Shown: piece by piece, positions 46,447 through 55,593 of the stretch | Position numbering within the stretch: the first letter of the stretch is position 1 | Layout of the letters: every line of letters starts with the position of its first letter | Origin: DASYLJ01 sp036009625 | GTDB lineage: Bacteria; Desulfobacterota; Binatia; DP-6 | Direction of reading: 5' to 3' | DNA length: 64,000 nucleotides | Assembly: GCA_036009625.1 (NCBI GenBank) | Contig: DASYLJ010000120.1 | Span: 1-64,000, forward strand | Made by a program: the position numbers and the translations under genes | The notes under the pieces: generated by a model | Told to the model about the DNA's origin: nothing | The model's database searches: none | What the model saw: the letters and a program-made list of their open reading frames with translations, nothing else

Positions 46447-47315
46447 TCACTTTCCGCGTCGCTCGTCTGCGTCGACCTCGTCCGCGATGTCGAGGCGTCC
46501 CACATGGTAGCCGAGCCGCGACTCGACATCGCCCGGCTCGTGGAACCCGCGCTCGAAGAGCAATCGGATGCGCGCCTGAGCTCCCGGTCGCCCCAGCGCA
46601 GCGAGGAAGGCATCCCATTCCGGCGCGATCTCCGCGTCGGTCGGCAGGCTGTTCACGTTCACCAGGTGCTTCGTCTCCGCGAGCGCCAGCTTGTCGAACG
46701 ACGCGATCCGCCGGGCGAGCGCGTCGACGAACGCGTCGAGCTCGGCGTCGGGCAACGAGCGATTCACGTAGCCGTAGCGTTCCGCGACGTCGCCGTCGAT
46801 GTCGTCGGCGCCGAGGAGCACTTCCAGTGCACGACCCCGCCCCATCAGACGCGGCAGACGAGCCATGGGGCCGCCGCCGGGCACGAGGCCCGCTCCCACC
46901 TCCCACTGCGACAGGATCGCCTTCTCGCGACTGGCGAACCGCATGTCGCTGGCGAGCGCGAGCTCGCTCCCGACGCCGGTCGCACGCCCGCGAATGCAGG
47001 CGATCGACACGACGCGAGAACGACTCAGACGCACCAGCATGTCTGGGAGCTGCTGCAGGCCCGTCGGCCCCGGTCCGAGACGGGTCGACTCTTCCAGCTT
47101 CGCGCGAAAGTTGTAGTGCGTGAGGAAGAAGCCTTCGACCGCGCTGTCGAACACGACGACCTTCACGTGTTCGTCCGTTTCCAGCGCCGTGACGACCTCG
47201 TTGAGCTGGGGAATCGTCTCGGGACCGAAGATGTTGAGTGGCGGGTGTCGAAGGTCACGCGCCAGTAGGCGGGCGTCACTCGCGTCAGAAGGATCTGCTT
47301 GCTCGCGTCGTCCAT
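46447..47315 (-). pseudogene. Enoyl-CoA hydratase/isomerase with an N-terminal frameshift
   Basis: The start at 47315 (MDDASKQILLTRVTPAYWRV) has GGAAAG seven bases upstream. At about 47,247 the frame breaks. One base over it continues as HPPLNIFGPETIPQLNEVVT through the crotonase core, with the oxyanion/CoA loop IACIRGRATGVGSELALASD and VPGGGPMARLPRLMGRGRAL. Adding one C in gacacccg would restore a normal protein of about 288 residues. Either the gene is inactive or one base is missing from the assembly. It lies in the same orientation as the SDR upstream, as if both belonged to one beta-oxidation-type unit. Confidence 0.8.
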
Positions 47316-47443
47316 CGTCAGCTTTCCTTCGACTGTCTGTGATCGGCAGCGTTCGAGAGTTGCTCCGCCGCCGGTGTCGCCGCAAAGGCTCGGCGGCGGC
47401 CTCTCGACCTTGAATGCGCTGGAAACGGCTGGCTGGCGAGCAC

Positions 47444-48223
47444 TCACTTCGGCCCGAAGCGTTGCCCGCCGTCCACGCGGAACGTCGAACCGTTCAGCAT
47501 CGGGTTCTCGAAGATCGCCCGGGCCAGCATCGCGTATTCCTCCGGATGGCCCATGCGCTTCGGGAAGGCGGCGTCTCGCGTGAGCCCTTCCGCCATCTGT
47601 GGCGGAATGCCGTGCGTCAGCCCGGTGTCGAACAGGCTCGGCGCGATCGTCATGACGCGGATGCCGAGGCTGCCGAGGTCGCGCGCCATGGTGAGCGTCA
47701 TGCCGGCGATGCCGGCCTTCGCTGCGCTGTACGCAACCTGGCCGATCTGTCCTTCGAACGCGGCGATCGACGCCGTCATCACGATCACGCCGCGCTCGCC
47801 GTTCGCGTCGGGCTCGTTGCGGCTCATCGCCTCGGCCTGCAGGCGGGCGATGTTGAAGCTCGCGATCAGATTCAGATCGATGACGGCGCGGAAGGCGTCG
47901 AGAGAATGCGCCCCGTTCTTCGAGAGCGTACGCATGGCGATGCCGCCCCCCGCCGTGTTGATGCCGAGGTGGACGCCGCCGAGCTCGTCGGCCGCGCTCC
48001 TGATCGCCGCTTCGGTGCCGGCGAAATCGGTGACATCGCATGCGTAGAAGCGCGTGCCGCCGCCGATCGCGGCCGCGACCTCCTCACCCTTCGAGCCCGG
48101 ACGATCGAGGATCGCCACACGGGCGCCCTCGCGCACCAACATCTCGGCGGTGGCGCGTGCCATGCCGGACGCGCCCCCCACGACCATCGCCTTCGCTCCA
48201 CGGATATTCATGGGTCTCGGCAT
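47444..48223 (-). CDS. Short-chain dehydrogenase, 3-hydroxyacyl-CoA dehydrogenase-like
   Basis: The start at 48223 has GGGAGG ten bases upstream. The 259-residue SDR has the cofactor motif GGASGMA (16-22), Asp63-Val in ACDVTD, NTAGGG near 89-94, catalytic Ser152 and the Tyr165xxxLys169 pair (YSAAK). The order and the VDGGQRFGPK terminus resemble type II 3-hydroxyacyl-CoA dehydrogenases (HSD17B10-like). It is followed on the same strand by the broken enoyl-CoA hydratase, consistent with an acyl-CoA degradation set. It is divergent from the large G8-like gene. Confidence 0.9.
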   Translation of the reverse strand: MPRPMNIRGAKAMVVGGASGMARATAEMLVREGARVAILDRPGSKGEEVAAAIGGGTRFYACDVTDFAGTEAAIRSAADELGGVHLGINTAGGGIAMRTLSKNGAHSLDAFRAVIDLNLIASFNIARLQAEAMSRNEPDANGERGVIVMTASIAAFEGQIGQVAYSAAKAGIAGMTLTMARDLGSLGIRVMTIAPSLFDTGLTHGIPPQMAEGLTRDAAFPKRMGHPEEYAMLARAIFENPMLNGSTFRVDGGQRFGPK

Positions 48224-48330
48224 ACGACAGTGCCTCCCACGTTCGCCAGCAGAGCAGGCGTCGGTTCGCGAGCTCGCTACCTCGCCGCTATGGTGAATGC
48301 GGACCTGCGGGCCCGAGAAGGAGTCAGCCG

Positions 48331-51300
48331 ATGGCACCCGTTCGAAGCGAAGCCCAGCGAGTCCCGCGTCCGGACGGCGTGTCACGTTTTTTCCTCGCGC
48401 TGACGATCGTCGTCGCGACGCTGACGGGCGGCGCGGTGCGACCCGCGGCCGCGGTGGTGCAGTGCCCCAATGGCGGCAACGAGTCCCTGCCGACGGGTGG
48501 CGACGGCCAGGACCTCGAGGTCGTCGGCGAGTGCCACGTCGGCGCCGGCCTGTATCAGTACGGCAACGTCAACGTATTCGGGACGAAGGAACGCCCGGCG
48601 ACGCTCCGGTTCCACGACGACGATGTCGAGCTCTGGGCGCGCTCGATCCTCGTCGAGAACTTCGGGAGCGTCCTCGCCGGGGCGCCGACCACGCTGGCGA
48701 AGACGAGGTCGAACGCGATCGGCCCGCGGGCGCACCTGACGATCGTGCTCTACGGCAAGGCCGACGACCCGCCGATCGCGTGCAAGTCGCCCGGCGACAT
48801 CTGCGGCGTCGAACCCGAGATATGGGGCTCGAACGTCTGGAACCCGGCCGTCGAGCCGAAGCGAGCGCCCGTCACGTCGAAGCTGCCGGGCGGCGTCACC
48901 GACTTCTTCTACAACTACGACGTCATGACCCATCACGCGGGCCCGGACGCCCACAGCCGATTCGGATCGAAGGTCCTCGCCGTTTCGTACGGCGGCACGC
49001 TGCGGCTCGTCGGCAAGCGCGGCACGGTCGCGGGCAAGCGCGACGACGACCCGTCAGACTCCGGCCGCAGCTGGGGCCGGCTCGAGGGCTCGCTCGTCCC
49101 CGGCGTCGACACGCTCGTCGTCGACCGTCTCGTCGACTGGACCGAACGCGATCACATCGTCGTCACGACGACCGACTACATGCCCGGCCACACGGAGGAG
49201 CTGATCGTCCAGAGCGTGATCTCGAACATCCAGTCGAAGACGACGAAGATCACGTTCACGAACGCCGACCCCGGTGTGACCGGGACGCGCTGGCACCACC
49301 ATGGCGAAGAGTCCCCGCTCACCGAGAAGGCGCATCCCGGCATCGGCCGGCTGGACCTCAACCTGAAGGCCGTCGACACCCGCGCCGCGGTGGGGCTTCT
49401 GAGCCGCAGCATCCGCGTCGTGTCGGGCGGCGACACCCTCGGTGCGCCGTTCCCGGCGGAGGAGACCGGCTACGCCTTCGGCGGGCACACCATGGCACGC
49501 CAGGGCTTCAAGACCTTCCAGCTCCAGGGCGTCGAGTTCTACCAGCTGGGGCAGGGCGGCGTGATCGGCCACTACCCGATCCACTTCCACCTCGCCCGCA
49601 AGGTGCCCGACGAGACGTTCGTGAAGGACTGCTCGATCCACGACTCCATGACCCGGTGGATCACGCTGCACGGCACGCAGAACGTGCTGCTCGCGCGCAA
49701 CGTCGGCTACAAGTCGATCGGGCACGGCTTCTATCTCGAGAGCGGCACGGAATCCGACAACCAGCTCTACTCGAACCTCGGCGTCCTCGCGCGCGCCGCG
49801 ATCGACAATCCGCAGAACCCGCGCAAGGTGCCCGGCATCCTCGCCGCAGCGGCGACCGAGTCCCCGCACCGGTTCCCGTACCACTCCGATGCCGAGAACC
49901 CGACCGTGTTCTGGATCATGAACGGCTGGAACGACTTCCGGTACAACATGGCGGCCGGCGCCGGCACGTGCGGCGCGTGCTACTGGCTGCTGCCGGGCTT
50001 CAACAGCGGCCAGGAGAACACCGACGACCCGAACCGCGCGCGCATGGCATGGCGAGGCTACGCGGCGATGCAGCGTGGGCTCGGTCGCGCCGGCATGACG
50101 CCGCTCGAGAACTTCGTCGGCAATACGTGCACGGCGGCGATGAACTCGTTCCAGACCGTTGGCGAGATCGCGACCTGCAGCGGCGTCGCGCCGCTGGTGA
50201 GCGCCAACGACAAGGAGCACCTCGCGCCGATCACGAACCCGCTGGCGCCGGTGCCCGATGGCAACCTGGCGACCGAAGCCTACTACCCGCGCGTGGTGGC
50301 CGGAGGCTCACGGCCCGCCACCCGCTGCGGTGACGACCCGAAGATGGTCCCCGACCTCGACTGCGGCGACGACGCGAAGTTCCTCAAGTGCGCGTCGAAC
50401 CCGTCGCCGCCGCTGCCGCCCGTCGCGAATCGCCCGACCACGAATTGCATGGTGACGGTGCTCGACCGCTACACCACGTCCTTCAACTGGGCGTCGACCA
50501 ACTTCGCCGCCGTCTGGCTGCGGCAGTTCTGGTACGTCCTGTCGAACAGCGCCATCACCGATGTGCAGAACGGTGGGCTCACGTTCGTCACCGGCGGCGA
50601 CTATACGCGGTCGTCCGTGATCGATGGCTTCTGGTCGGTCGCGACCAAGAGCGCGTTCATCGGCGAGACGCAGAAGCCGGGCAAGGGACTGCCGCCCGTG
50701 AACCCGTTCGCGTCGGCGCTCGGTCCATTCAACCCGACGAGCGGCCTCGCGTGCCCCATCACCAACCCCATGCGGCTGCCCTCGCACTGCATCGGGCGCG
50801 ACGACGGCGTGGTGTTCGAGGTCGCGAACTTCGCATCGAACCAGCGGCTCTTCAGCGTCTACGACGGCCCGTCGTACCAGGACTCCAACGCGTATCTCGA
50901 CATCGAGCCGACGCGCCTGCCGAGCCTGCGCGAGCAGTGTGGGCCGACCCAGTCCGACGCCTGTCCGAAGGCCGTGGAGCTCTACGGCCGCGGCGGCGGC
51001 ATTCCGAAAGATGCGACCGACACGTGCTACCTGCCGAACGCCGCCATCGGATGGAAGCAGCCGAACGGGTTCTTCTATCCGCCGGCGTTCCACTCGCGGA
51101 ACCTGTTCTTCGACAACGCCGAGATCCGCCACTTCGTGATCGAACCGGAGTTCGTCAAAGGCACGCTCACGACGGACCAGGCCCGGGTCGAGAAGCGCTA
51201 CTGCTCGTACCCGAAGCCGATCGACCCGAACTTCGGCCTGTTCCAGGGCTTCACGGCCGTCGATCGGCAGACGGTGCTGAACGACGACGACGGCTCGCTC

Positions 51301-52446
51301 ACCGGGCTGATCGCGGTTCCACCGCGCGACGCGCACGGGGCGGACGGCGGTGTCCCGGCGGAGCGCGAGACGATCTCGGTCAACTTCGACGACTACTTCG
51401 ACGCGCCGATCGAGGCGCTCGAGTGCGGCTCCGACATAGCGAATCCGCCCGAGGGCTTCTCGCCGGGCACCGCGAAGACGAGCCCGTACGACTACCTGAC
51501 GACCGTCGTGTACCCGGCGTGCGCCAAGCTGAACGGGCCGACGCCGCCCGAGAAGGGGTGCGGCTACACGCCCACGCCGCCCCCAGAGCCAGTGCCGTCC
51601 GAGCCGCAGCAGAACCCGCTGTGGGCGAGCGACTGCACCACCGGCACGTGCTTCGGGGTGCCGCTCTATCGTCAGCGCCTGCGGGGCGGCGAGGCCGAGG
51701 GTGACGTGCAGCGGATCCAGATGATGGGCGCCAACCTGTGGCAGCGCAGCAGCCTCACGGCCGACGAGGGCGTCTACTACATCGACACCGCAGCCGGCGT
51801 CGCGACGCAGTCCGGGTCGCCGTTCAAGAACGTCTTCGAGGCCGACAGCACGTACTACGTCTTTTTCGTGTACGCGAAGCCGACGACGAACCAGGTCTAC
51901 CAGCTCTGGGTCGGCCCCAACCAGCCGCTCGGGTTCCCGGAGAGCAACGTCTTCCTGACCCGCGTCCTGCCGAACATCAGCCATTTCGAGTTCCGCGACG
52001 AGCCGACGACGTGGCCGTCGACGTGGGAGCGCCGGTACGACCCGATCTCGGGTATCCTCACGGTCACCGTCAACATGGACTTCGATCCGTTCCGTGACGA
52101 GTTCGAACGCGCCGAGCGCGACTTCTGCCTGCCGCCGAGCTTCTGTGAGATCGAGCGCGGCGAATGCACCTGCAGGGACGACGGCCCCAACGCCGCGCTC
52201 TGCAAGGACAGCAAGATGTGCAACCGCTGGGCCGGCAAGGACATCGACTGGCCGGACGGCGGCGCCTACGGCTTCGGCATCAAGTTCCCGGCGAACTTCA
52301 ATGCCGACGACGCGAACCACCGCCCGACGTCGAGCTGCATCAAGAAGACCGACGCGAGTTGGAACACGCCGCTCGTGCGGGTGTCCGCGAAGGTCGCGGG
52401 CGACTGTGGCGAGACGCCGATCCCCGAGGCGCGCTTCTGCGAGTGA
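48331..52446 (+). CDS. Giant secreted G8/CEMIP-like right-handed beta-helix protein
   Basis: The start at 48331 has AAGGAG seven bases upstream; the signal peptide lies at about 17-41. The 1,371-residue protein has a G8-like region at about 85-280 (VNVFGTKERPATLRFHDDD, FGSVLAGAPTTLAK, YGGTLRLVGKRG, DRLVDWTERDHIVVTTTDY). A beta-helix follows, with VEFYQLGQGGVIGHYPIHFH (402-420), SIHDSMTRWITLHGTQ and VGYKSIGHGFYLESG. This is the same order as in vertebrate CEMIP/TMEM2 and fibrocystin-L proteins. Later regions contain many Cys and no named domain. CEMIP is linked to hyaluronan breakdown in animals; that activity is not claimed here. A polysaccharide-binding or depolymerising role is inference. 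Confidence 0.75.
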   Translation: MAPVRSEAQRVPRPDGVSRFFLALTIVVATLTGGAVRPAAAVVQCPNGGNESLPTGGDGQDLEVVGECHVGAGLYQYGNVNVFGTKERPATLRFHDDDVELWARSILVENFGSVLAGAPTTLAKTRSNAIGPRAHLTIVLYGKADDPPIACKSPGDICGVEPEIWGSNVWNPAVEPKRAPVTSKLPGGVTDFFYNYDVMTHHAGPDAHSRFGSKVLAVSYGGTLRLVGKRGTVAGKRDDDPSDSGRSWGRLEGSLVPGVDTLVVDRLVDWTERDHIVVTTTDYMPGHTEELIVQSVISNIQSKTTKITFTNADPGVTGTRWHHHGEESPLTEKAHPGIGRLDLNLKAVDTRAAVGLLSRSIRVVSGGDTLGAPFPAEETGYAFGGHTMARQGFKTFQLQGVEFYQLGQGGVIGHYPIHFHLARKVPDETFVKDCSIHDSMTRWITLHGTQNVLLARNVGYKSIGHGFYLESGTESDNQLYSNLGVLARAAIDNPQNPRKVPGILAAAATESPHRFPYHSDAENPTVFWIMNGWNDFRYNMAAGAGTCGACYWLLPGFNSGQENTDDPNRARMAWRGYAAMQRGLGRAGMTPLENFVGNTCTAAMNSFQTVGEIATCSGVAPLVSANDKEHLAPITNPLAPVPDGNLATEAYYPRVVAGGSRPATRCGDDPKMVPDLDCGDDAKFLKCASNPSPPLPPVANRPTTNCMVTVLDRYTTSFNWASTNFAAVWLRQFWYVLSNSAITDVQNGGLTFVTGGDYTRSSVIDGFWSVATKSAFIGETQKPGKGLPPVNPFASALGPFNPTSGLACPITNPMRLPSHCIGRDDGVVFEVANFASNQRLFSVYDGPSYQDSNAYLDIEPTRLPSLREQCGPTQSDACPKAVELYGRGGGIPKDATDTCYLPNAAIGWKQPNGFFYPPAFHSRNLFFDNAEIRHFVIEPEFVKGTLTTDQARVEKRYCSYPKPIDPNFGLFQGFTAVDRQTVLNDDDGSLTGLIAVPPRDAHGADGGVPAERETISVNFDDYFDAPIEALECGSDIANPPEGFSPGTAKTSPYDYLTTVVYPACAKLNGPTPPEKGCGYTPTPPPEPVPSEPQQNPLWASDCTTGTCFGVPLYRQRLRGGEAEGDVQRIQMMGANLWQRSSLTADEGVYYIDTAAGVATQSGSPFKNVFEADSTYYVFFVYAKPTTNQVYQLWVGPNQPLGFPESNVFLTRVLPNISHFEFRDEPTTWPSTWERRYDPISGILTVTVNMDFDPFRDEFERAERDFCLPPSFCEIERGECTCRDDGPNAALCKDSKMCNRWAGKDIDWPDGGAYGFGIKFPANFNADDANHRPTSSCIKKTDASWNTPLVRVSAKVAGDCGETPIPEARFCE

Positions 52447-52607
52447 CGCGCGTGTCGTAGCGAAGTCCGCATCGGCGGCATCGAGGGGCGGTTGGGCGTC
52501 GTCGCCGTCACGTGAAGGCCGTCGCGCCGGCCTCGACAGGGTCACCGTCGCCGACGCTATCTTGTTGCGATTGACGAACGGTGCCTCTGAGGGGGACTGT
52601 GCGAACC

Positions 52608-54656
52608 ATGACTCCAATCATGGTTCGGGCGCCGTGGTCTTTCATCGCCGCCTCCTGTGTGGGGGCGCTGCTCTGGGCGGCTTCCCCCGCCCGAGCCACG
52701 GTCTTCACGGTGTCGAACACATCCGATGCGGGCGGCGGCAGCCTACGCGCGGCGCTGATCGCCGCCAACGCCAACCCGGGATTGGATCAGATCGTCTTCG
52801 ACGCGGGCGGGAGCGGAACGATCACACTCGCCAGCTCGCTCAGCGTCACCGACGATCTGACCATCAACGGCCCCGGCGCGCGCGTCGTGACCGTCACCGG
52901 CAGCAACGCCAGGCGCATCTTCGACGTGACCGCGCCGACCACGATCTCGGGTCTACGTCTGGCGAATGGGTTTGCCGATCGCGGCGCGGGCATCCGTTTC
53001 GACGACCCGGGCCTGCTCACCATCTCGGACTGTCATTTCGATCAGCATCTGGTGACGGTGGACGGCGGCGCAATCATCCTGCTTCAGGGCAGCTTGGTCG
53101 CGGAGCGCTCTTCCTTCACGACCGATCAGGCCGCCGGCAACGGCGGCGTCATCGCCTACGGCGAGGGCGGCGGCACGCCGAGCGTCACCATCACCAACTG
53201 CACCTTCGTCAATAACTTCGCCAGCAACTCCGGCGGCGCGATCCGTCAGGGCAACACGACGGCCTACACCGCCGCCGTGACCAACTGTACGTTCGTCGTC
53301 AACAACGCCGGCAGCGGCGGCGGTGCCATCGCCGTGAATGGCGGTACGATGTCGTTGATGAACAACCTCTTCACCGCGAACGGAGCGGGCGGCAACCCGG
53401 GCGGCCACGTACACGAGAACGGCGGCACATTCGTGTCACTGGGACACAACCTCTTCGGACACCTCAGTGGCACGACGTTCGTCCCGGATGTGAGCGATCG
53501 ATTCGGCTCGGTGGCCGCACAGCTCAACACCGGCGTCCTCATCGCGTTTCCGTCCAACAACGGCGGCGCGACCGACACCCTTGCGGTGTCGGCCACCAGC
53601 ATCGCGATCGACGCGGGCGGAGCGACCGGCGCGCCGCCCACCGATCAGCGGGACTTTCCACGCGTCGGCTGCGCCCCGGACATCGGCGCGTTCGAAGTCC
53701 AGACGCTGACGGACACGGACGTGGACGGCGTGATCAACTGCCTCGATACCTGCCCGGCCACCCCGACGTGCGCTTCCGTCGACCAGGGCGGATGCCCGAC
53801 CGATTCCGACGACGACGGCGTCTCCGATGGCTGCGACTCCTGCCCGGGCACACGCAACGAGACGGTGGATTCGAACGGCTGCGCGACCGACGACGAGGAC
53901 GGCGACGGCATACTGAACGACGCCGACCGGTGCCGCGGCACCCAGCCGTGCGCGGCGGCGACCGTCGATCCGTTCGGCTGCCCGACCGATGCGGACGAGG
54001 ACGGCGTCTTCGACGGCTGCGACTTCTGCCCTGGCGAAGACGACCTCACCGACACCGATGATGACGACGTTCCCGATTGCCTCACCACGACCAGCACCAC
54101 CTCCACCACGACGACCACCACGACCACGCTGAGCACCACCACCACGACGCGGCCCGAGCTCCTGACCGGGAAGAAGCTGCTGCTCAAAGACAAAGCCGGC
54201 AAGCCGCAGAAGCGTGCTCTGGACGTGATCCTCGCCGCACCGACACTCGCGGGCGGCAACGGCAGCGAGGATGACCCGGTCCTGAACGGCGGCGCGCTGC
54301 GCGTGCTCTCCGCGTCGGGTGGCTTCGATGCCACGTACCAGCTGCCGGCGAGCGGCTGGAAGTATCAGGGCGCGGCGGGCGCAGGGAAAGGCTACAAGTT
54401 CACGGGGAGCGGCGCGATCAGGTCGGTCATCGTCAAGCCGGGCAAGGTCGCGCGGGTGATCGGGAAGGGCTCGAGCCTCGAGCACACGCTCGCGACCAAT
54501 CCTGCTCCCGTGGACGTCGTCCTCGAGCTGGGCGCGCAGTCGTACTGTGGGCGATTCGGCGGCTCACCGGAGTTCACGCAGGGAATCAAGTATCTCGCCA
54601 AGAGCGCGCCGCCGCCGGCCGAGTGCGGCTCTCCGTCGGGCGCCTTCCTCGACTAG
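52608..54656 (+). CDS. Secreted beta-helix protein with TSP3-like Ca loops, Thr-rich linker and type B RC module
   Basis: The Met at 52608 was chosen over a GTG at 52581; GAGGGGG lies 13 bases before it. The 682-residue product has a signal peptide ending near ASPARA. Residues about 30-360 form a right-handed parallel beta-helix of the polymorphic outer-membrane-protein type (SDAGGGSLRAALIAANANPG, NCTFVNNFASNSGGAI, NCTFVVNNAGSGGGAI). Acidic D.D.D.V..C Ca loops with Cys (TDSDDDGVSDGCDSCPG, TDADEDGVFDGCDFCPG) occupy about 380-495. A Thr-rich linker (near 498-522) and a type B RC module (KLLLKDKAGKPQKRAL, QLPASGW, YCGRFGG) follow. It is probably a surface adhesin or carbohydrate-binding protein. 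Confidence 0.8.
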   Translation: MTPIMVRAPWSFIAASCVGALLWAASPARATVFTVSNTSDAGGGSLRAALIAANANPGLDQIVFDAGGSGTITLASSLSVTDDLTINGPGARVVTVTGSNARRIFDVTAPTTISGLRLANGFADRGAGIRFDDPGLLTISDCHFDQHLVTVDGGAIILLQGSLVAERSSFTTDQAAGNGGVIAYGEGGGTPSVTITNCTFVNNFASNSGGAIRQGNTTAYTAAVTNCTFVVNNAGSGGGAIAVNGGTMSLMNNLFTANGAGGNPGGHVHENGGTFVSLGHNLFGHLSGTTFVPDVSDRFGSVAAQLNTGVLIAFPSNNGGATDTLAVSATSIAIDAGGATGAPPTDQRDFPRVGCAPDIGAFEVQTLTDTDVDGVINCLDTCPATPTCASVDQGGCPTDSDDDGVSDGCDSCPGTRNETVDSNGCATDDEDGDGILNDADRCRGTQPCAAATVDPFGCPTDADEDGVFDGCDFCPGEDDLTDTDDDDVPDCLTTTSTTSTTTTTTTTLSTTTTTRPELLTGKKLLLKDKAGKPQKRALDVILAAPTLAGGNGSEDDPVLNGGALRVLSASGGFDATYQLPASGWKYQGAAGAGKGYKFTGSGAIRSVIVKPGKVARVIGKGSSLEHTLATNPAPVDVVLELGAQSYCGRFGGSPEFTQGIKYLAKSAPPPAECGSPSGAFLD

Positions 54657-55071
54657 CGCTCTGGTTTCGCGCCGTGATCGCGCCGGCAGGCCATCTGCGC
54701 TGGAGACGGCGGATGGCCTCGACGGCTGGTCGGTCGCGGTGGTGAAGCGTCACGGGAAGGCGCGCGGGGCTGCGACCGAGCACGTCGACCAAGTGGGTGC
54801 GCTCGGTTCGGCCGCGAGCGTCGGTGCCAGCGCCGCCACGCCGCGCACGGATTCGTCCAGCGTCCTGCGAGCGAACGCCGTACCCAGGTGGACGTGGGGT
54901 CGGTCGCCGATGCGGTACCGGAGCTCGACGGCGACGAACCCTCGCTGGTCCGGTCGCGATCGGCGTCTCGACGAGTGTTTCGGGGAGGGCATTGACGGCT
55001 CACCCCGAAGCGAGCGATGGCCAACCCGGTAGCAACGCCGCCAGGCGCCACCACACGTAAAGGAGACGACG
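54657..55071. other. Intergenic stretch, no gene supported
   Basis: This 415-base gap lies between the beta-helix protein and the BON-LysM gene. One minus-strand frame (RGFVAVELRYRIGDRPHVHL near 54,870-54,950) looks protein-like but has no start, ribosome-binding site or known domain, and may be a remnant. AAAGGAG near 55060 belongs to the next gene. Confidence 0.4.
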
Positions 55072-55536
55072 ATGGGACTGATCGATTTCGTGCTGAGTGC
55101 CGGTGAGAAGCTCTTTGGCGGTGACGCGGCCGCCGCCGCGCCTCCGACCGACGACGTGGTGCTTTCCAAGCGGGCAACCACCCTCGAGGATCGCGTGCGT
55201 TCGCTCGGACTCGCGGCCGACGATCTGAAGATCAAAGTGGCCGGAGACACCGCCGTCGTGAAGGGAAAGGTGGCGACGCAGGAGATCTGCGAAAAGATCG
55301 TGCTGGCGGTCGGCAACACGGCCGGCATCGCCAAGGTCGACGACCGTCTCGAGGTCGCATCGGCGGAGCCCGAGGCGCGCTACGTCACGGTGCAGAAGGG
55401 CGATACGCTCTCGAAGATCTCGAAGGAGCAGTACGGCGACGCCAACCGCTACCAGAAGATATTCGAGGCCAACCGTCCCATGTTGAAGGACCCGGACAAG
55501 ATCTATCCGGGCCAGGTGCTGCGCATCCCGGCCTGA
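55072..55536 (+). CDS. kbp: BON-LysM protein, Kbp (YgaU)-like
   Basis: AAAGGAG lies six bases before the ATG. The 154-residue protein has a BON domain at about 30-95 (LEDRVRSLGLAADDLKIKVA, VVKGKVATQEICEKIVLAVG, VDDRLEV) and a LysM domain at about 102-153 (YVTVQKGDTLSKISKEQYGD, RYQKIFEANRPMLKDPDKIY). Order and length match E. coli Kbp (YgaU), a soluble potassium-binding protein of about 149 residues. No signal peptide is visible, again as in Kbp. It probably acts in the cytoplasm as a stress or K+-responsive protein. Its neighbour on the opposite strand ends 58 bp away. Confidence 0.9.
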   Translation: MGLIDFVLSAGEKLFGGDAAAAAPPTDDVVLSKRATTLEDRVRSLGLAADDLKIKVAGDTAVVKGKVATQEICEKIVLAVGNTAGIAKVDDRLEVASAEPEARYVTVQKGDTLSKISKEQYGDANRYQKIFEANRPMLKDPDKIYPGQVLRIPA

Positions 55537-55593
55537 ACCGCGATCCGTGGGAGGCGCTCAGTCGCGCGCTGGGCGCACTCCCGATCCGCTTGC

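Noticed and set aside
48040..48330. In-frame extension of the G8-like gene upstream of 48331.
   Set aside because: It is Arg/Pro/Ser-rich and overlaps the divergent SDR gene; the start at 48331 has AAGGAG and a signal peptide.
54080..54160. Low-complexity acc/acg repeat that looks like a microsatellite or short array.
   Set aside because: It encodes the in-frame Thr linker of a beta-helix protein; not a CRISPR or noncoding repeat.
55542..55587. Imperfect inverted repeat between the BON-LysM and DUF2236 genes.
   Set aside because: Bulged arms and no U-tract; too weak to call a terminator.
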